From positions 81,752-145,751 of the forward strand of contig CAJUTB010000002.1 of the NCBI GenBank assembly GCA_910589315.1: a stretch of 64,000 nucleotides of DNA, read 5' to 3'. This DNA is from an uncultured Oscillibacter sp. (lineage in GTDB: Bacteria > Bacillota > Clostridia > Oscillospirales > Oscillospiraceae). The stretch's first letter is position 1, and the number at the start of each line of letters is the position of its first letter. The notes beneath the pieces are model-generated. The model worked only from the letters and a program-made list of their open reading frames with translations. It was not told where the DNA came from and ran no database searches. Positions 42,832 to 50,875 of this stretch are shown one piece after another. The position numbers were made by a program, and so were the translations under genes.

Positions 42832-42847
42832 CCGGAGCGGAGGTGCG

Positions 42848-43552
42848 GTGTTGAAAACGGAAAAGCTGCAAATTCAAGGAATTCCTGCGGTAATTTACGG
42901 CGGGGCCAGTGAAAACGTATGGCTTTATGTCCACGGAAAGCAGAGCGCTAAGGAGGCCGCCGGACGCTTTGCCGAAACCGTCTGTGCCAAGGGCTGGCAG
43001 GTGCTTTCGGCGGACCTGCCGGAGCACGGAGAGCGAAGCGGGGGTCCGGTTCCCCTGGACCCGTGGCACGCTGTTCCGGAACTTCGGGAAATTTTCGACT
43101 GGGCGTCCCGCCGCTGGGAACGCAAGGCTCTGCGCTGCACCAGCCTGGGGACGTGGTTTTCGCTGCTGGCCCTGGAGGGCGAACCGCTGGAGCGGGCCTT
43201 GTTCGTTTCGCCGGTGCTGGACATGGAATTACTGATTTTGGACATGATGCAGTGGGCGGGCGTAAGCGAGGAATCCCTGGAGGCCGCGGGAGAACTCCCC
43301 ACAGACCTCGGGGAAACGCTGTCATGGGAGTATCTGCAATACGCCCGGAGGCACAAAATTGAGGACTGGGTCCCCCCTACGTCCATTCTCTACGCAGGCG
43401 GAGACACGCTGATTCGCCGGGAAGCGGTGGAGCATTTTTCCAGCCGTTTCGGGGCGGAACTGACGGTGATGGAAAACGGCGAGCACTGGTTTCACACGCC
43501 GGAACAGGTTGCGTTTCTGCGCCGGTGGGAGGCCGCCAAGGGAACCCCCTAA
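42848..43552 (+). CDS. Alpha/beta hydrolase
   Basis: A 234-residue protein: LYVHGKQSAKEAA near the N-terminus takes the place of the HG oxyanion loop, SADLPEHGERSG follows, and LRCTSLGTWFSLLALEG replaces the usual G-x-S-x-G elbow with TSLGTW. TSILYAGGDTLIRREAV and NGEHWFHTPEQ bring the acid and histidine. The nucleophile serine is therefore in a degenerate elbow. The start is GTG 42848 or TTG 42851, both after CGGAGG. It follows dcyD by 16 bp and is probably co-transcribed. Confidence 0.78.
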   Translation: MLKTEKLQIQGIPAVIYGGASENVWLYVHGKQSAKEAAGRFAETVCAKGWQVLSADLPEHGERSGGPVPLDPWHAVPELREIFDWASRRWERKALRCTSLGTWFSLLALEGEPLERALFVSPVLDMELLILDMMQWAGVSEESLEAAGELPTDLGETLSWEYLQYARRHKIEDWVPPTSILYAGGDTLIRREAVEHFSSRFGAELTVMENGEHWFHTPEQVAFLRRWEAAKGTP

Positions 43553-43577
43553 CGATTTTTATAAAGGAGAAATTGCC

Positions 43578-44129
43578 ATGAAATGGATTATTGCATCCGA
43601 TCTGCACGGCTCGGCTGCCTGGTGCCGCCGTCTGCTGACGGAATTTTCACTGGAGAAGGCGGAACGCCTGGTTCTGCTGGGCGACCTGCTGTACCACGGC
43701 CCCCGGAATCCGCTGCCGGAGAGCTACGATCCGCCCTTCGTTGCGGCGATGCTGAACGGCATAAAGGACCGGATTTTATGCGTGCGGGGCAACTGCGACG
43801 CCGAGGTTGACCAGCTGGTGTTGGAGTTCCCGATCTTAGCGGATTACGCCTTTTTGTGCCTGAATGGCAAAACGGTCTGCGCCACCCACGGGCACCGGTA
43901 TGGTCCGGACAACCCGCCGCCCCTGGGGAAAGGGGATATCCTGCTTTGCGGACATTTCCACCAGCCGGTGTGCCAGGACAAGGGGGATTTTATGTATTGG
44001 AATCCTGGGTCCCTGTCGCTTCCGAAAGACGGAACGCCCCATAGCTTTATGGTACTGGAAGACGGCGTTCCTTCCTGGCGGAACATTTCCACAGGAGAAG
44101 CCTTTACGCCGCTTTCCGCACAGGTGTAA
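43578..44129 (+). CDS. yfcE: YfcE-type metallophosphodiesterase
   Basis: A 183-residue calcineurin-like phosphoesterase with every metal motif: SDLHG (7-11), LLGDLLYHG, RGNCDAEVD, THGHRYG and GHFHQP, and an asparagine in WNPGSLS. E. coli YfcE cleaves phosphodiesters in vitro; the in vivo substrate is not known. AAAGGAG is 8 bp before the ATG. A terminator follows. Confidence 0.92.
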   Translation: MKWIIASDLHGSAAWCRRLLTEFSLEKAERLVLLGDLLYHGPRNPLPESYDPPFVAAMLNGIKDRILCVRGNCDAEVDQLVLEFPILADYAFLCLNGKTVCATHGHRYGPDNPPPLGKGDILLCGHFHQPVCQDKGDFMYWNPGSLSLPKDGTPHSFMVLEDGVPSWRNISTGEAFTPLSAQV

Positions 44130-44136
44130 ACCAATG

Positions 44137-44170
44137 AAAAAACCGCCGTCTCACAGGAGACGGCGGTTTG
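44137..44170. terminator. Terminator after the phosphodiesterase gene
   Basis: AAACCGCCGTCTC pairs with GAGACGGCGGTTT, between convergent genes. Confidence 0.9.
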
Positions 44171-44217
44171 CTTGTTTGGGAGAAAAACGCCCTCCGTCAC
44201 AGGCTTTCTGTGGTGGT

Positions 44218-44883
44218 TCAAAGTGCCGAAGCCAGCAGTTTCCGGATGTAAAAATTCGCCAGCAGACAGGGCGCTGAGAAACCGATCAGCAAAAGAAAAA
44301 TCAGGCTGATAGGAAACGCCAAAACCGCAACGGTCACAATTCCCAGGCCCGTTGCCGCCGCAGCGGCGGCCCGCAAGGGTTTTCCGAAACTCAGCACCAG
44401 TGCCAGCCGCGCCGCCCGCCGCAGTTCAACGCCCGCATCCAGCAAACCATAGACGTAAGGCGCGGCCAGAAACGCCGCGAGAAACACCGTGGAACACAGG
44501 ACAAAGGGAGCCAGAAGCATAAAATTCAACCCGGCCTGGGCCAGATAGAAAAGACCGCCCACGCCGCCGAAGATCAGCGGCAGGCCCGTGAGGCAAAACG
44601 CCGCATAGCCCCTCTTCCAGCCCTTCCGGAACGCCGTCCGGTAATCGTAAAAGCAGTTGACCGGTTCGTCCAATACCATCTTCCGAACCACATGGTTCAT
44701 CGCAAAGAGGGCGGGTGGAATCGTGACCACCGGCACGCAGCTGATCACAAACAGCAGATTCAGCTTTACCAGCGTCACGCACTCCAGCTGCAAGATCTCC
44801 ACAAAGCGGGCGAGACCGGTTTTTTCCGGCGCGTCCGGGTCAATTCCGGGGCCTGGCTTGGCGTAATCTTTGCGAAAAAACAC
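44218..44883 (-). CDS. YesL-family (DUF624) membrane protein
   Basis: A 221-residue protein with about five transmembrane helices. LNLLFVISCVPVVTIPPALFAMNHVVRKMV near the N-terminus is the DUF624 hallmark, seen in YesL next to carbohydrate ABC transporters. It diverges from an MsmK-type ATPase gene and lies beside an alpha-galactoside uptake module, the usual context. Function not established. AAAGGAGCAGG precedes ATG 44883. Confidence 0.88.
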   Translation of the reverse strand: MFFRKDYAKPGPGIDPDAPEKTGLARFVEILQLECVTLVKLNLLFVISCVPVVTIPPALFAMNHVVRKMVLDEPVNCFYDYRTAFRKGWKRGYAAFCLTGLPLIFGGVGGLFYLAQAGLNFMLLAPFVLCSTVFLAAFLAAPYVYGLLDAGVELRRAARLALVLSFGKPLRAAAAAATGLGIVTVAVLAFPISLIFLLLIGFSAPCLLANFYIRKLLASAL

Positions 44884-44981
44884 AAAAACCTGCTCCTTTC
44901 ACTCCCGGCGGCTCTGCCGCCCGTCTGTATATCCGGCGTGTAATTCTGGTTAGTTTATCACAATCCCCTTCGGATTGCAAC

Positions 44982-45072
44982 GGTAAACATTTGACGCAGC
45001 GGGTAAATTTATTGCATTTTCGCCGGAAATGGGGATAGGTCAAAAATTTACCATACAAGATGTTTATTTACC
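44982..45072. promoter_or_regulatory. Four GGTAAA/TTTACC sites in the yesL-msmK intergenic region
   Basis: GGTAAACAT (44982), GGTAAATTT (45002-45010), AAATTTACC (45044-45052) and ATGTTTATTTACC (45060-45072) form two nested inverted repeats; the inner pair is a perfect 9-bp match. They lie just upstream of the promoter of the sugar transporter ATPase and are candidate binding sites for a sugar regulator such as the AraC protein at 46356. Confidence 0.55.
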
Positions 45073-45073
45073 A

Positions 45074-45103
45074 TTGAAAACCCCAGCCGGGCTGTGGTAT
45101 TTT
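45074..45103 (+). promoter_or_regulatory. Promoter of the MsmK-type ATPase gene
   Basis: TTGAAA (45074-45079), an 18-bp spacer and TATTTT (45098-45103). Confidence 0.5.
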
Positions 45104-45186
45104 CTTTCCAGAGACCCCGAAACAGCGAAAATTCCTCTCTCCCAACGCCCCGAAATTATCGTTTATTTTATGGAGGATGCATGATT

Positions 45187-46281
45187 ATGGCCAGTATTTC
45201 TTTCAGACACGTGAGAAAAACCTACCCCGGCGGCGTTACCGTCGTGCCGGACCTCAACCTGGAAATCGCGGATAAGGAATTCGTAATTCTGGTCGGTCCC
45301 TCCGGCTGCGGCAAGTCCACCACCCTGCGTATGATCGCCGGACTGGAAGACATCAGTGACGGCGAGCTCTACATCGGGGACCGCGTGGTCAACGACGTTG
45401 CCCCCAAGGACCGCGATATAGCCATGGTGTTCCAGAACTACGCGCTGTATCCCCACATGACCGTATACAAGAACATCGCCTTTGGCCTGACCCTGCAAAA
45501 AGTCCCCAACGACGAAATTGACCGCCGCGTCCACGAGGCCGCCAAGGCCCTGGACCTGGAGCACCTTCTGAACCGGAAGCCCAAGGCCCTCTCCGGCGGC
45601 CAGCGGCAGCGCGTGGCCCTAGGCCGCGCCATGGTCCGGAATCCCGCCGTCTTCCTGTTGGACGAACCGCTCTCCAACCTGGACGCCAAGCTCCGCACCG
45701 CCATGCGTTCCGAGATCAGCCGCCTGCATAAACGCTTGCAGACCACCTTCGTCTACGTCACCCACGACCAGACCGAAGCCATGACCATGGGCGACCGGAT
45801 CGTAGTCATGAAGGACGGCATCATCCAGCAGAACGACACGCCCCAGAATCTGTACGATTATCCCTGCAATCTGTTTGTTGCGGGCTTCATCGGCTCGCCC
45901 CAGATGAACTTTGTGGACGCCGTGATCAAGAAGGACAGCGACGGCTTTGCCGCTGAATTCTGCGGCAGCAAGGTCTCGCTCCCCGCCCGCATGAATGAGA
46001 AACTGGGCGCGTACGCGGGCAAGACCGTCGTCCTGGGCATCCGTCCCGAGGACATCGACGCGGTGGACAACGGCGCGAAGCACGACCTGGATGCGAAGAT
46101 TGAGATTGCCGAGCTGATGGGCGCGGAAATCAACCTGCACCTGGACTGCCAGGGGGCCAAGTTCGTGGTCCGTGCGGAATCCACTTACAAGGGCCGCGAG
46201 GGTGATGTGGGCGCGCTGGTGTTTGACGTCGAAAAGGTCCATCTCTTTGACAAGGAAACCGAACAGGCCATCGCCAACTGA
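45187..46281 (+). CDS. msmK: Carbohydrate ABC transporter ATPase (MsmK/UgpC type)
   Basis: A 364-residue ATPase of the CUT1 sugar importer class. Walker A GPSGCGKSTT is near residue 36, signature LSGGQRQRVALGRAM near 135, Walker B VFLLDEPLSNLDAKL follows, then a TOBE regulatory domain with VVLGIRPEDI. Such ATPases often serve several sugar importers. The start is ATG 45187 (MASISFRHV) with TGGAGG 10 bp upstream; ATG 45181 is an alternative. No permease is directly attached, but a matching importer lies at 47522-50597. Confidence 0.93.
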   Translation: MASISFRHVRKTYPGGVTVVPDLNLEIADKEFVILVGPSGCGKSTTLRMIAGLEDISDGELYIGDRVVNDVAPKDRDIAMVFQNYALYPHMTVYKNIAFGLTLQKVPNDEIDRRVHEAAKALDLEHLLNRKPKALSGGQRQRVALGRAMVRNPAVFLLDEPLSNLDAKLRTAMRSEISRLHKRLQTTFVYVTHDQTEAMTMGDRIVVMKDGIIQQNDTPQNLYDYPCNLFVAGFIGSPQMNFVDAVIKKDSDGFAAEFCGSKVSLPARMNEKLGAYAGKTVVLGIRPEDIDAVDNGAKHDLDAKIEIAELMGAEINLHLDCQGAKFVVRAESTYKGREGDVGALVFDVEKVHLFDKETEQAIAN

Positions 46282-46355
46282 CGTTGCCTGACCCCGTTTT
46301 TTTCCATCCCGCAGATTTTGCCGTTTGCAGTCGGAATACATGGAAGGAGATTGTC

Positions 46356-47207
46356 ATGCGCCAGACAGAGCCGCGGAAAATCCGGCCTGCCGCCGCAGAC
46401 CCGGTGGTCTGCGGCCTGCTGGCCATGCACTCCGCCCACATTCTTCCCCTCGCCGCCGGCACGCTCCGGCAGGACCCCGGCACGCCCGGCGTATACGCGC
46501 TGATTGCCGCCGTCCAGGGCAGCGTGACGGTTTCCTCCCATCCCCGCACTGCCCTGCTGGAAGCCGGTCAGGTGATGCTTCTGGCCCCCGGCGTCGGCTG
46601 GGACTTGCAGGCTGTGACCAACGCGCTTTGCATGATCGTCCGCCTGGAGGGCGAGGCGGCGGACCGGCTTTTGGACCTCCCCGGCGGCGCGGCGGTATTC
46701 TGCCGGGGCGCGGCCATTGTGCGGGAGAAGATCCTGTCCCTGGCGGTCATGGAGGACGAACACGGTCCCGTCAGCGGCGAGGCGGCCTCCGCCTGCGCCT
46801 ATTCCATGCTGGTAAAGCTCCGCAGCGAACAGACGGCGGAGGACCTGCCGGAGCTGGTGGAATCCGCCATCGCAATTATTCAGGAGGAATTCCCCTTCCT
46901 GGAAGGACTGGACGAACTGGCCGAACGACTGGAGGTTTCAAAGGCGCACTTGAGCCGCAGCTTTTCTAGGCGGACGGGCATTTCCCCCGGCAAATACATT
47001 ACGCAGGTAAAAATCTCTTACGCAAAGCTGCTGCTTCAGGAGGAAGACGCCTCCATCACTTATGCGGCAGAGGCTTCCGGCTTTGCCAACGCGAATTATT
47101 TTTCCAAAGTCTTCCGGCGTGAAACCGGGATGTCTCCCAGCGAGTTCCTGGAAGCTGCGCCCCGGCGCAAGCCCTCCCGCCTGCAAAACGGACCGGCTCT
47201 CTGGTAG
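46356..47207 (+). CDS. AraC-family transcriptional regulator
   Basis: A 283-residue regulator. The N-terminal ~150 residues form a cupin-like sensor domain (LIAAVQGSVTVSSH, AGQVMLLAPGVGW). The C-terminal AraC domain has two HTH motifs: LDELAERLEVSKAHLSRSFSRRTGISPGKYI and ASITYAAEASGFANANYFSKVFRRETGMSPSEF. It lies between the ATPase gene and the binding-protein operon, so it most likely activates the alpha-galactoside uptake genes. ATG 46356 with GGAAGGAG upstream. Confidence 0.92.
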   Translation: MRQTEPRKIRPAAADPVVCGLLAMHSAHILPLAAGTLRQDPGTPGVYALIAAVQGSVTVSSHPRTALLEAGQVMLLAPGVGWDLQAVTNALCMIVRLEGEAADRLLDLPGGAAVFCRGAAIVREKILSLAVMEDEHGPVSGEAASACAYSMLVKLRSEQTAEDLPELVESAIAIIQEEFPFLEGLDELAERLEVSKAHLSRSFSRRTGISPGKYITQVKISYAKLLLQEEDASITYAAEASGFANANYFSKVFRRETGMSPSEFLEAAPRRKPSRLQNGPALW

Positions 47208-47348
47208 GAGCACTACACAAAGCAACATAAATCCGGCTGGCGGTCAAAGACTTCGTCTGCCAATTTATGGCTGTTTTGTAACTTTTTTTGCAATTGATTT
47301 AGCAAAATGACCAATTAGGACAGGGTTCGTCTGGACAGTATTAACGAA

Positions 47349-47427
47349 ATTTCCAAAAATATAGCAAAATGTTGCTTCACCTGCATGGATTGTCCGGTAT
47401 ACAACATTCGGGTATATTTTTGGAAAT
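47349..47427. promoter_or_regulatory. 15-bp inverted repeat upstream of the sugar-binding protein operon
   Basis: ATTTCCAAAAATATA (47349-47363) and its exact complement TATATTTTTGGAAAT (47413-47427) are 49 bp apart. The second copy ends 9 bp before the -35 box. Nearby are three copies of GCAAAATG or TTAGCAAAATG. Probable looping operator for the AraC protein, or a long stem-loop; no gene is found in 47208-47521. Confidence 0.6.
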
Positions 47428-47435
47428 CCGGTCTA

Positions 47436-47464
47436 TTTACAAAGCGGACAAATTGGTATTATAT
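47436..47464 (+). promoter_or_regulatory. Promoter of the sugar-binding protein operon
   Basis: TTTACA (47436-47441), a 17-bp spacer and TTATAT (47459-47464). Confidence 0.55.
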
Positions 47465-47521
47465 TTTTGCTATGGGAATACGTTTGATTTGGCAGGAAAA
47501 ACGTGAAAGAGGAGTGGAGTT

Positions 47522-48835
47522 ATGATGAAAAGAGTACCCCGCGTAACCGCCGCCGTCCTGGCGTTGACGCTGCTGCTGGCTCTTTGCGGCTGCGGCGCGG
47601 CAGACGGCAAAACCCACCTGACGTTCCAGACCTGGGACGTTGCCCAGCGGGACAGTATGGAGGCCATCTGCGCCGCCTACACCGCGAAAAATCCCGACGT
47701 GGTGATTGACGTGCAGGTAACCAGCTGGAACGAGTACTGGACCAAGCTGGAAGCCTCTGCGGAGAGCAACACCATGCCCGACATTTTCTGGATGCACACA
47801 AACCAGATTCTGTACTATTCGGATTTCGGAATATTGGCGGATGTCACCGATCTCTATGACGACGTGGACCCCCAGTACTATGAGACGCACTTTTCCGAGA
47901 TCTCCCGGGGCAACGCCAGCGGCAGCGACGGCCGGATGTACGGCGTGCCCAAGGATAAGGACAACATCGTCATGGTCTATAACAAGGAACTGTTTGACGC
48001 CGCGAACGTCGCCTACCCGGATGAGAACTGGACCTGGAACGATCTGACCGACGCGTCTCAGAAGATTTACGACGCCACCGGCAAATACGGTTTCATGGCC
48101 TACAACGAAGACCACCTGGGTTACTGGGACTTTGTGTATCAGGCAGGCGGCTACATCCTCAACGAGGACCGCACCCAGGGCGGCTACACCCAGCCCGCCA
48201 CCGCCCGGGCCATTGAGTTCTATGTCAACATGCAGAAAGAGGACTGGTGCCCCGACCAGACCTATTTCGCGGAAACCCAGCCCGGCATCGCCTTTTTCTC
48301 CGGCGAGTGCGCCATGTACTTAGAGGGCAACTGGGAACTGATGAACAAGGCCACCCGGTATGACAACATGGAAGGCAAGTGGGACATCGCGCCCCTGCCC
48401 AAGTGCCCGGACCCCGAGAGCGGAGACGGACGGGCCACCATGTCCAACGGCCTGTGCTACTCCACCGCCGCCCAGGGAAAGAATCTGGAAATCGTCAAGG
48501 ATGTGCTGAAGTTCTTCGGCACCGAGGAAGCCCAGAAGATCGCCAGCTCTTACGGCGCGGCCATCTCTGCATACATCGGCACGGAAGACCCCTATTATGA
48601 AGCCTTTGAGAAGGCTGGCTACGACCTGAACCTTCAGGTTGTGAAGGACCAGTTCGAGTACAGCGTCCAGCTGGTGAACAACGCCGCCCGTCCCAAGTGG
48701 AAAAGTCTGGTGCTGGCAGAGCTGAACAAGGCGTATAACGGTCAGTCGGACATCGGCACGGTTCTCGCCAATATGCAGAAAATTGTGGACGAGACCACAG
48801 CGGCCAATCTGGCCAACGCGGCTTATTACAAATAA
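47522..48835 (+). CDS. Sugar ABC transporter substrate-binding lipoprotein
   Basis: A 437-residue family 1 extracellular binding protein. The signal peptide ends in the lipobox LCGC (Cys24 lipidated), and the mature part shows FQTWDVAQRDSMEAICAAYTAKNPDVVIDVQ and typical ligand-site aromatics (WMHTNQILYYSDF, GMAYN-like segments). Clustered with two CUT1 permeases, an AraC regulator and a GH36 alpha-galactosidase, it most likely binds raffinose- or melibiose-type sugars. GAGGAG precedes the start. Confidence 0.93.
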   Translation: MMKRVPRVTAAVLALTLLLALCGCGAADGKTHLTFQTWDVAQRDSMEAICAAYTAKNPDVVIDVQVTSWNEYWTKLEASAESNTMPDIFWMHTNQILYYSDFGILADVTDLYDDVDPQYYETHFSEISRGNASGSDGRMYGVPKDKDNIVMVYNKELFDAANVAYPDENWTWNDLTDASQKIYDATGKYGFMAYNEDHLGYWDFVYQAGGYILNEDRTQGGYTQPATARAIEFYVNMQKEDWCPDQTYFAETQPGIAFFSGECAMYLEGNWELMNKATRYDNMEGKWDIAPLPKCPDPESGDGRATMSNGLCYSTAAQGKNLEIVKDVLKFFGTEEAQKIASSYGAAISAYIGTEDPYYEAFEKAGYDLNLQVVKDQFEYSVQLVNNAARPKWKSLVLAELNKAYNGQSDIGTVLANMQKIVDETTAANLANAAYYK

Positions 48836-48853
48836 GGGGAGGAGGGGAACACG

Positions 48854-49741
48854 ATGAAAACAAAACTGTCCGCCGCCGCCAGGCGGGAAGAAAACTGGGG
48901 CTATATCATGATCGCCCCCACCATCATCGGCCTGATTGTTTTGAACATCTGGCCCTTTATCCAGACGCTGTATACCAGCTTCTGCGAGCATCTGGGCTTC
49001 GGTCATTACAAATTCATCGGTATCGGAAACTACATTGACGTTTTCCAGCGGCCCGAATTCTGGCGGGCGACCTGGAATACCATCTACTTCTGTATTCTCA
49101 CCGTCCCCATCGGCCTGTTTTTATCCCTGCTGGTGGCAATGCTGCTGAATGCCAAGATCAAGGGCAAGGGCATTTTCCGGACCATCTTCTTCCTGCCGAT
49201 GGTTTGCGCGCCTGCCGCCGTGGCGATGGTGTGGCGTTGGATTTTCAACGGCGAATTCGGCATTCTCAACCAGATTCTGGGCATCCATATCAACTGGGTC
49301 ACGGACTCCAAGGTGGTAATGATCGCCTGCGCCGTGGTGGCGATCTGGAGCAACATCGGCTATGACGCCGTATTGCTGCTGGCGGGCCTTCAGAACATCT
49401 CCAAGTCCTACTACGAGGCCGCCAACATCGACGGTGCGAATAAAGTGGTGCAGTTCTTCCATATCACGCTCCCCATGGTCTCCCCCACGCTGTTCGTGGT
49501 CATGATCATGCGGCTGATGTCCTCGGTGAAGGTGTACGACCTGCTCTTTATGATGGTGGAGGAAACCAACCCGGCAGTCACCAGCGTGCAGAGCCTGATG
49601 TATCTATTCTACCGGGAGTCCTTCGTGGCGGGAAGCCGCGGCACCGGCTCGGCCATTGTGATTTGGACCGTGCTTCTGATCGGCCTGATTACGGTTGTCC
49701 AGTTCCTCGGCCAGAAGAAGTGGGTCAACTACGACGTGTAA
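48854..49741 (+). CDS. Sugar ABC transporter permease (MalF/UgpA type)
   Basis: A 295-residue protein with six transmembrane helices. The EAA loop EAANIDGANKVVQFFHITLPMVSPT near residues 190-215 docks the ATPase. It begins WGYIMIAPTIIGLIVLNIWPF, typical of the first CUT1 permease. It lies 18 bp after the binding-protein gene with GGGGAGGAGGGG upstream and 13 bp before the second permease. Confidence 0.95.
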   Translation: MKTKLSAAARREENWGYIMIAPTIIGLIVLNIWPFIQTLYTSFCEHLGFGHYKFIGIGNYIDVFQRPEFWRATWNTIYFCILTVPIGLFLSLLVAMLLNAKIKGKGIFRTIFFLPMVCAPAAVAMVWRWIFNGEFGILNQILGIHINWVTDSKVVMIACAVVAIWSNIGYDAVLLLAGLQNISKSYYEAANIDGANKVVQFFHITLPMVSPTLFVVMIMRLMSSVKVYDLLFMMVEETNPAVTSVQSLMYLFYRESFVAGSRGTGSAIVIWTVLLIGLITVVQFLGQKKWVNYDV

Positions 49742-49754
49742 AGGAGGGATAACC

Positions 49755-50597
49755 ATGAAAAGCAGCGCATCCATGCAGCGGTCCAAACAGATAAGCACCA
49801 TCCTCACCTACGCGGCGCTGGTTATCGGCGCGATTATCATGATCTTCCCCTTTGTGTGGATGATCCTAACCAGCTCCAAGACGGTGTATGAGAGCACCCA
49901 GGTTCCGCCCACCATCTTCCCGAAGGAATTCACGCTGAAGAACTTCGACGACGTGCTGACGAACCTGCCCTTTGTGAATCTGTACATCAACACGGCGTTA
50001 ACCATCCTGTTCCGCGTGATCTGCGCGGTGGTGTTCAGTTCCATGGCGGGCTATGCCTTTGCGAAGCTGCAATTCCGGGGCAAGAACCTGCTGTTTGGAA
50101 TTGTGCTGGTGCAGATGTCCCTCCCCAGCCAGATTTTCATTATCCCCCAATATCAGATGGTGGCCCATATGCATCTGGCAAATACGATTTTCGCCCTGGT
50201 TTTCCCAGGCTTAGTGAGCGCGTTCGGCGTGTTCTTCCTGCGGCAGACCTACATGGGCATTCCGACGGAAATCGGGGAAGCGGCCTATCTGGACGGCTGC
50301 AACCAATGGCAGACCTTCACAAAGGTCATGTTCCCCCTGACGGGCACCTCCGTAGCGGCCCTGACGATCTTCACCGCCGTGTTTGCTTACGGCGACCTGA
50401 TGTGGCCCCAGGTGGTCAACTCCGATGTGACCATGATGACGCTCTCCGCGGGCCTTGCCTCTCTGCAAGGACAATTCCTGTCCAACTATCCGGTTATGAT
50501 GGCAGGCGCGCTGCTGGCCATGCTGCCGATGATCATTCTTTACATGATCTTCCAGCGTCAGTTCATTGAGGGCATTGCCTCTACCGGCGGCAAGTAA
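49755..50597 (+). CDS. Sugar ABC transporter permease (MalG/UgpE type)
   Basis: A 280-residue protein with six transmembrane helices: VIGAIIMIFPFVWMILTSSKT near the N-terminus and the EAA loop GEAAYLDGCNQWQTFTKVMFPLT near 185. It is the second channel subunit of the CUT1 importer. The start is ATG 49755 after AAAGGAGGG. The ATPase is presumably the MsmK-type protein at 45187. Confidence 0.95.
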   Translation: MKSSASMQRSKQISTILTYAALVIGAIIMIFPFVWMILTSSKTVYESTQVPPTIFPKEFTLKNFDDVLTNLPFVNLYINTALTILFRVICAVVFSSMAGYAFAKLQFRGKNLLFGIVLVQMSLPSQIFIIPQYQMVAHMHLANTIFALVFPGLVSAFGVFFLRQTYMGIPTEIGEAAYLDGCNQWQTFTKVMFPLTGTSVAALTIFTAVFAYGDLMWPQVVNSDVTMMTLSAGLASLQGQFLSNYPVMMAGALLAMLPMIILYMIFQRQFIEGIASTGGK

Positions 50598-50611
50598 GCG
50601 GCTGGTTTCGA

Positions 50612-50693
50612 GAGAACGGCAGGCAGCGCGGGCGAAGCGGTCCGGCGAATGGGCCGCGAAACGTGCGAACGCTCTTGCTGCCTGCGGTTTCTC
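50612..50693. repeat. Composite inverted repeat after the permease gene
   Basis: GAGAACGGCAGGCAGC (50612-50627) pairs with GCTGCCTGCGGTTTCTC (50677-50693), enclosing ~50 nt with an inner GCGG...CCGC hairpin. Same plan as the element at 8128-8216. Confidence 0.5.
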
Positions 50694-50719
50694 CTGAGAA
50701 AAAGTAAGAGCTCCCATTG

Positions 50720-50764
50720 TAACAGTCCCGGCATTGGCGAAAGTCGGCCGGGGCTGTTATTTTG
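50720..50764 (+). terminator. Terminator of the sugar transporter operon
   Basis: TAACAGTCCCGGC pairs with GGCCGGGGCTGTTA around a 13-nt loop, followed by TTTT. Confidence 0.8.
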
Positions 50765-50811
50765 GACAGTTCCCACCCTGTCCGCCGCAAGAGATTTATC
50801 GTTCCTCACAG

Positions 50812-50840
50812 TTGCATCCCGTGCGGAAATCGCTTACAAT
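50812..50840 (+). promoter_or_regulatory. Promoter of the alpha-galactosidase gene
   Basis: TTGCAT (50812-50817), a 17-bp spacer and TACAAT (50835-50840). Confidence 0.7.
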
Positions 50841-50875
50841 TGCCACAGCCGGAATGATTGATACAGGGGGTTTCT

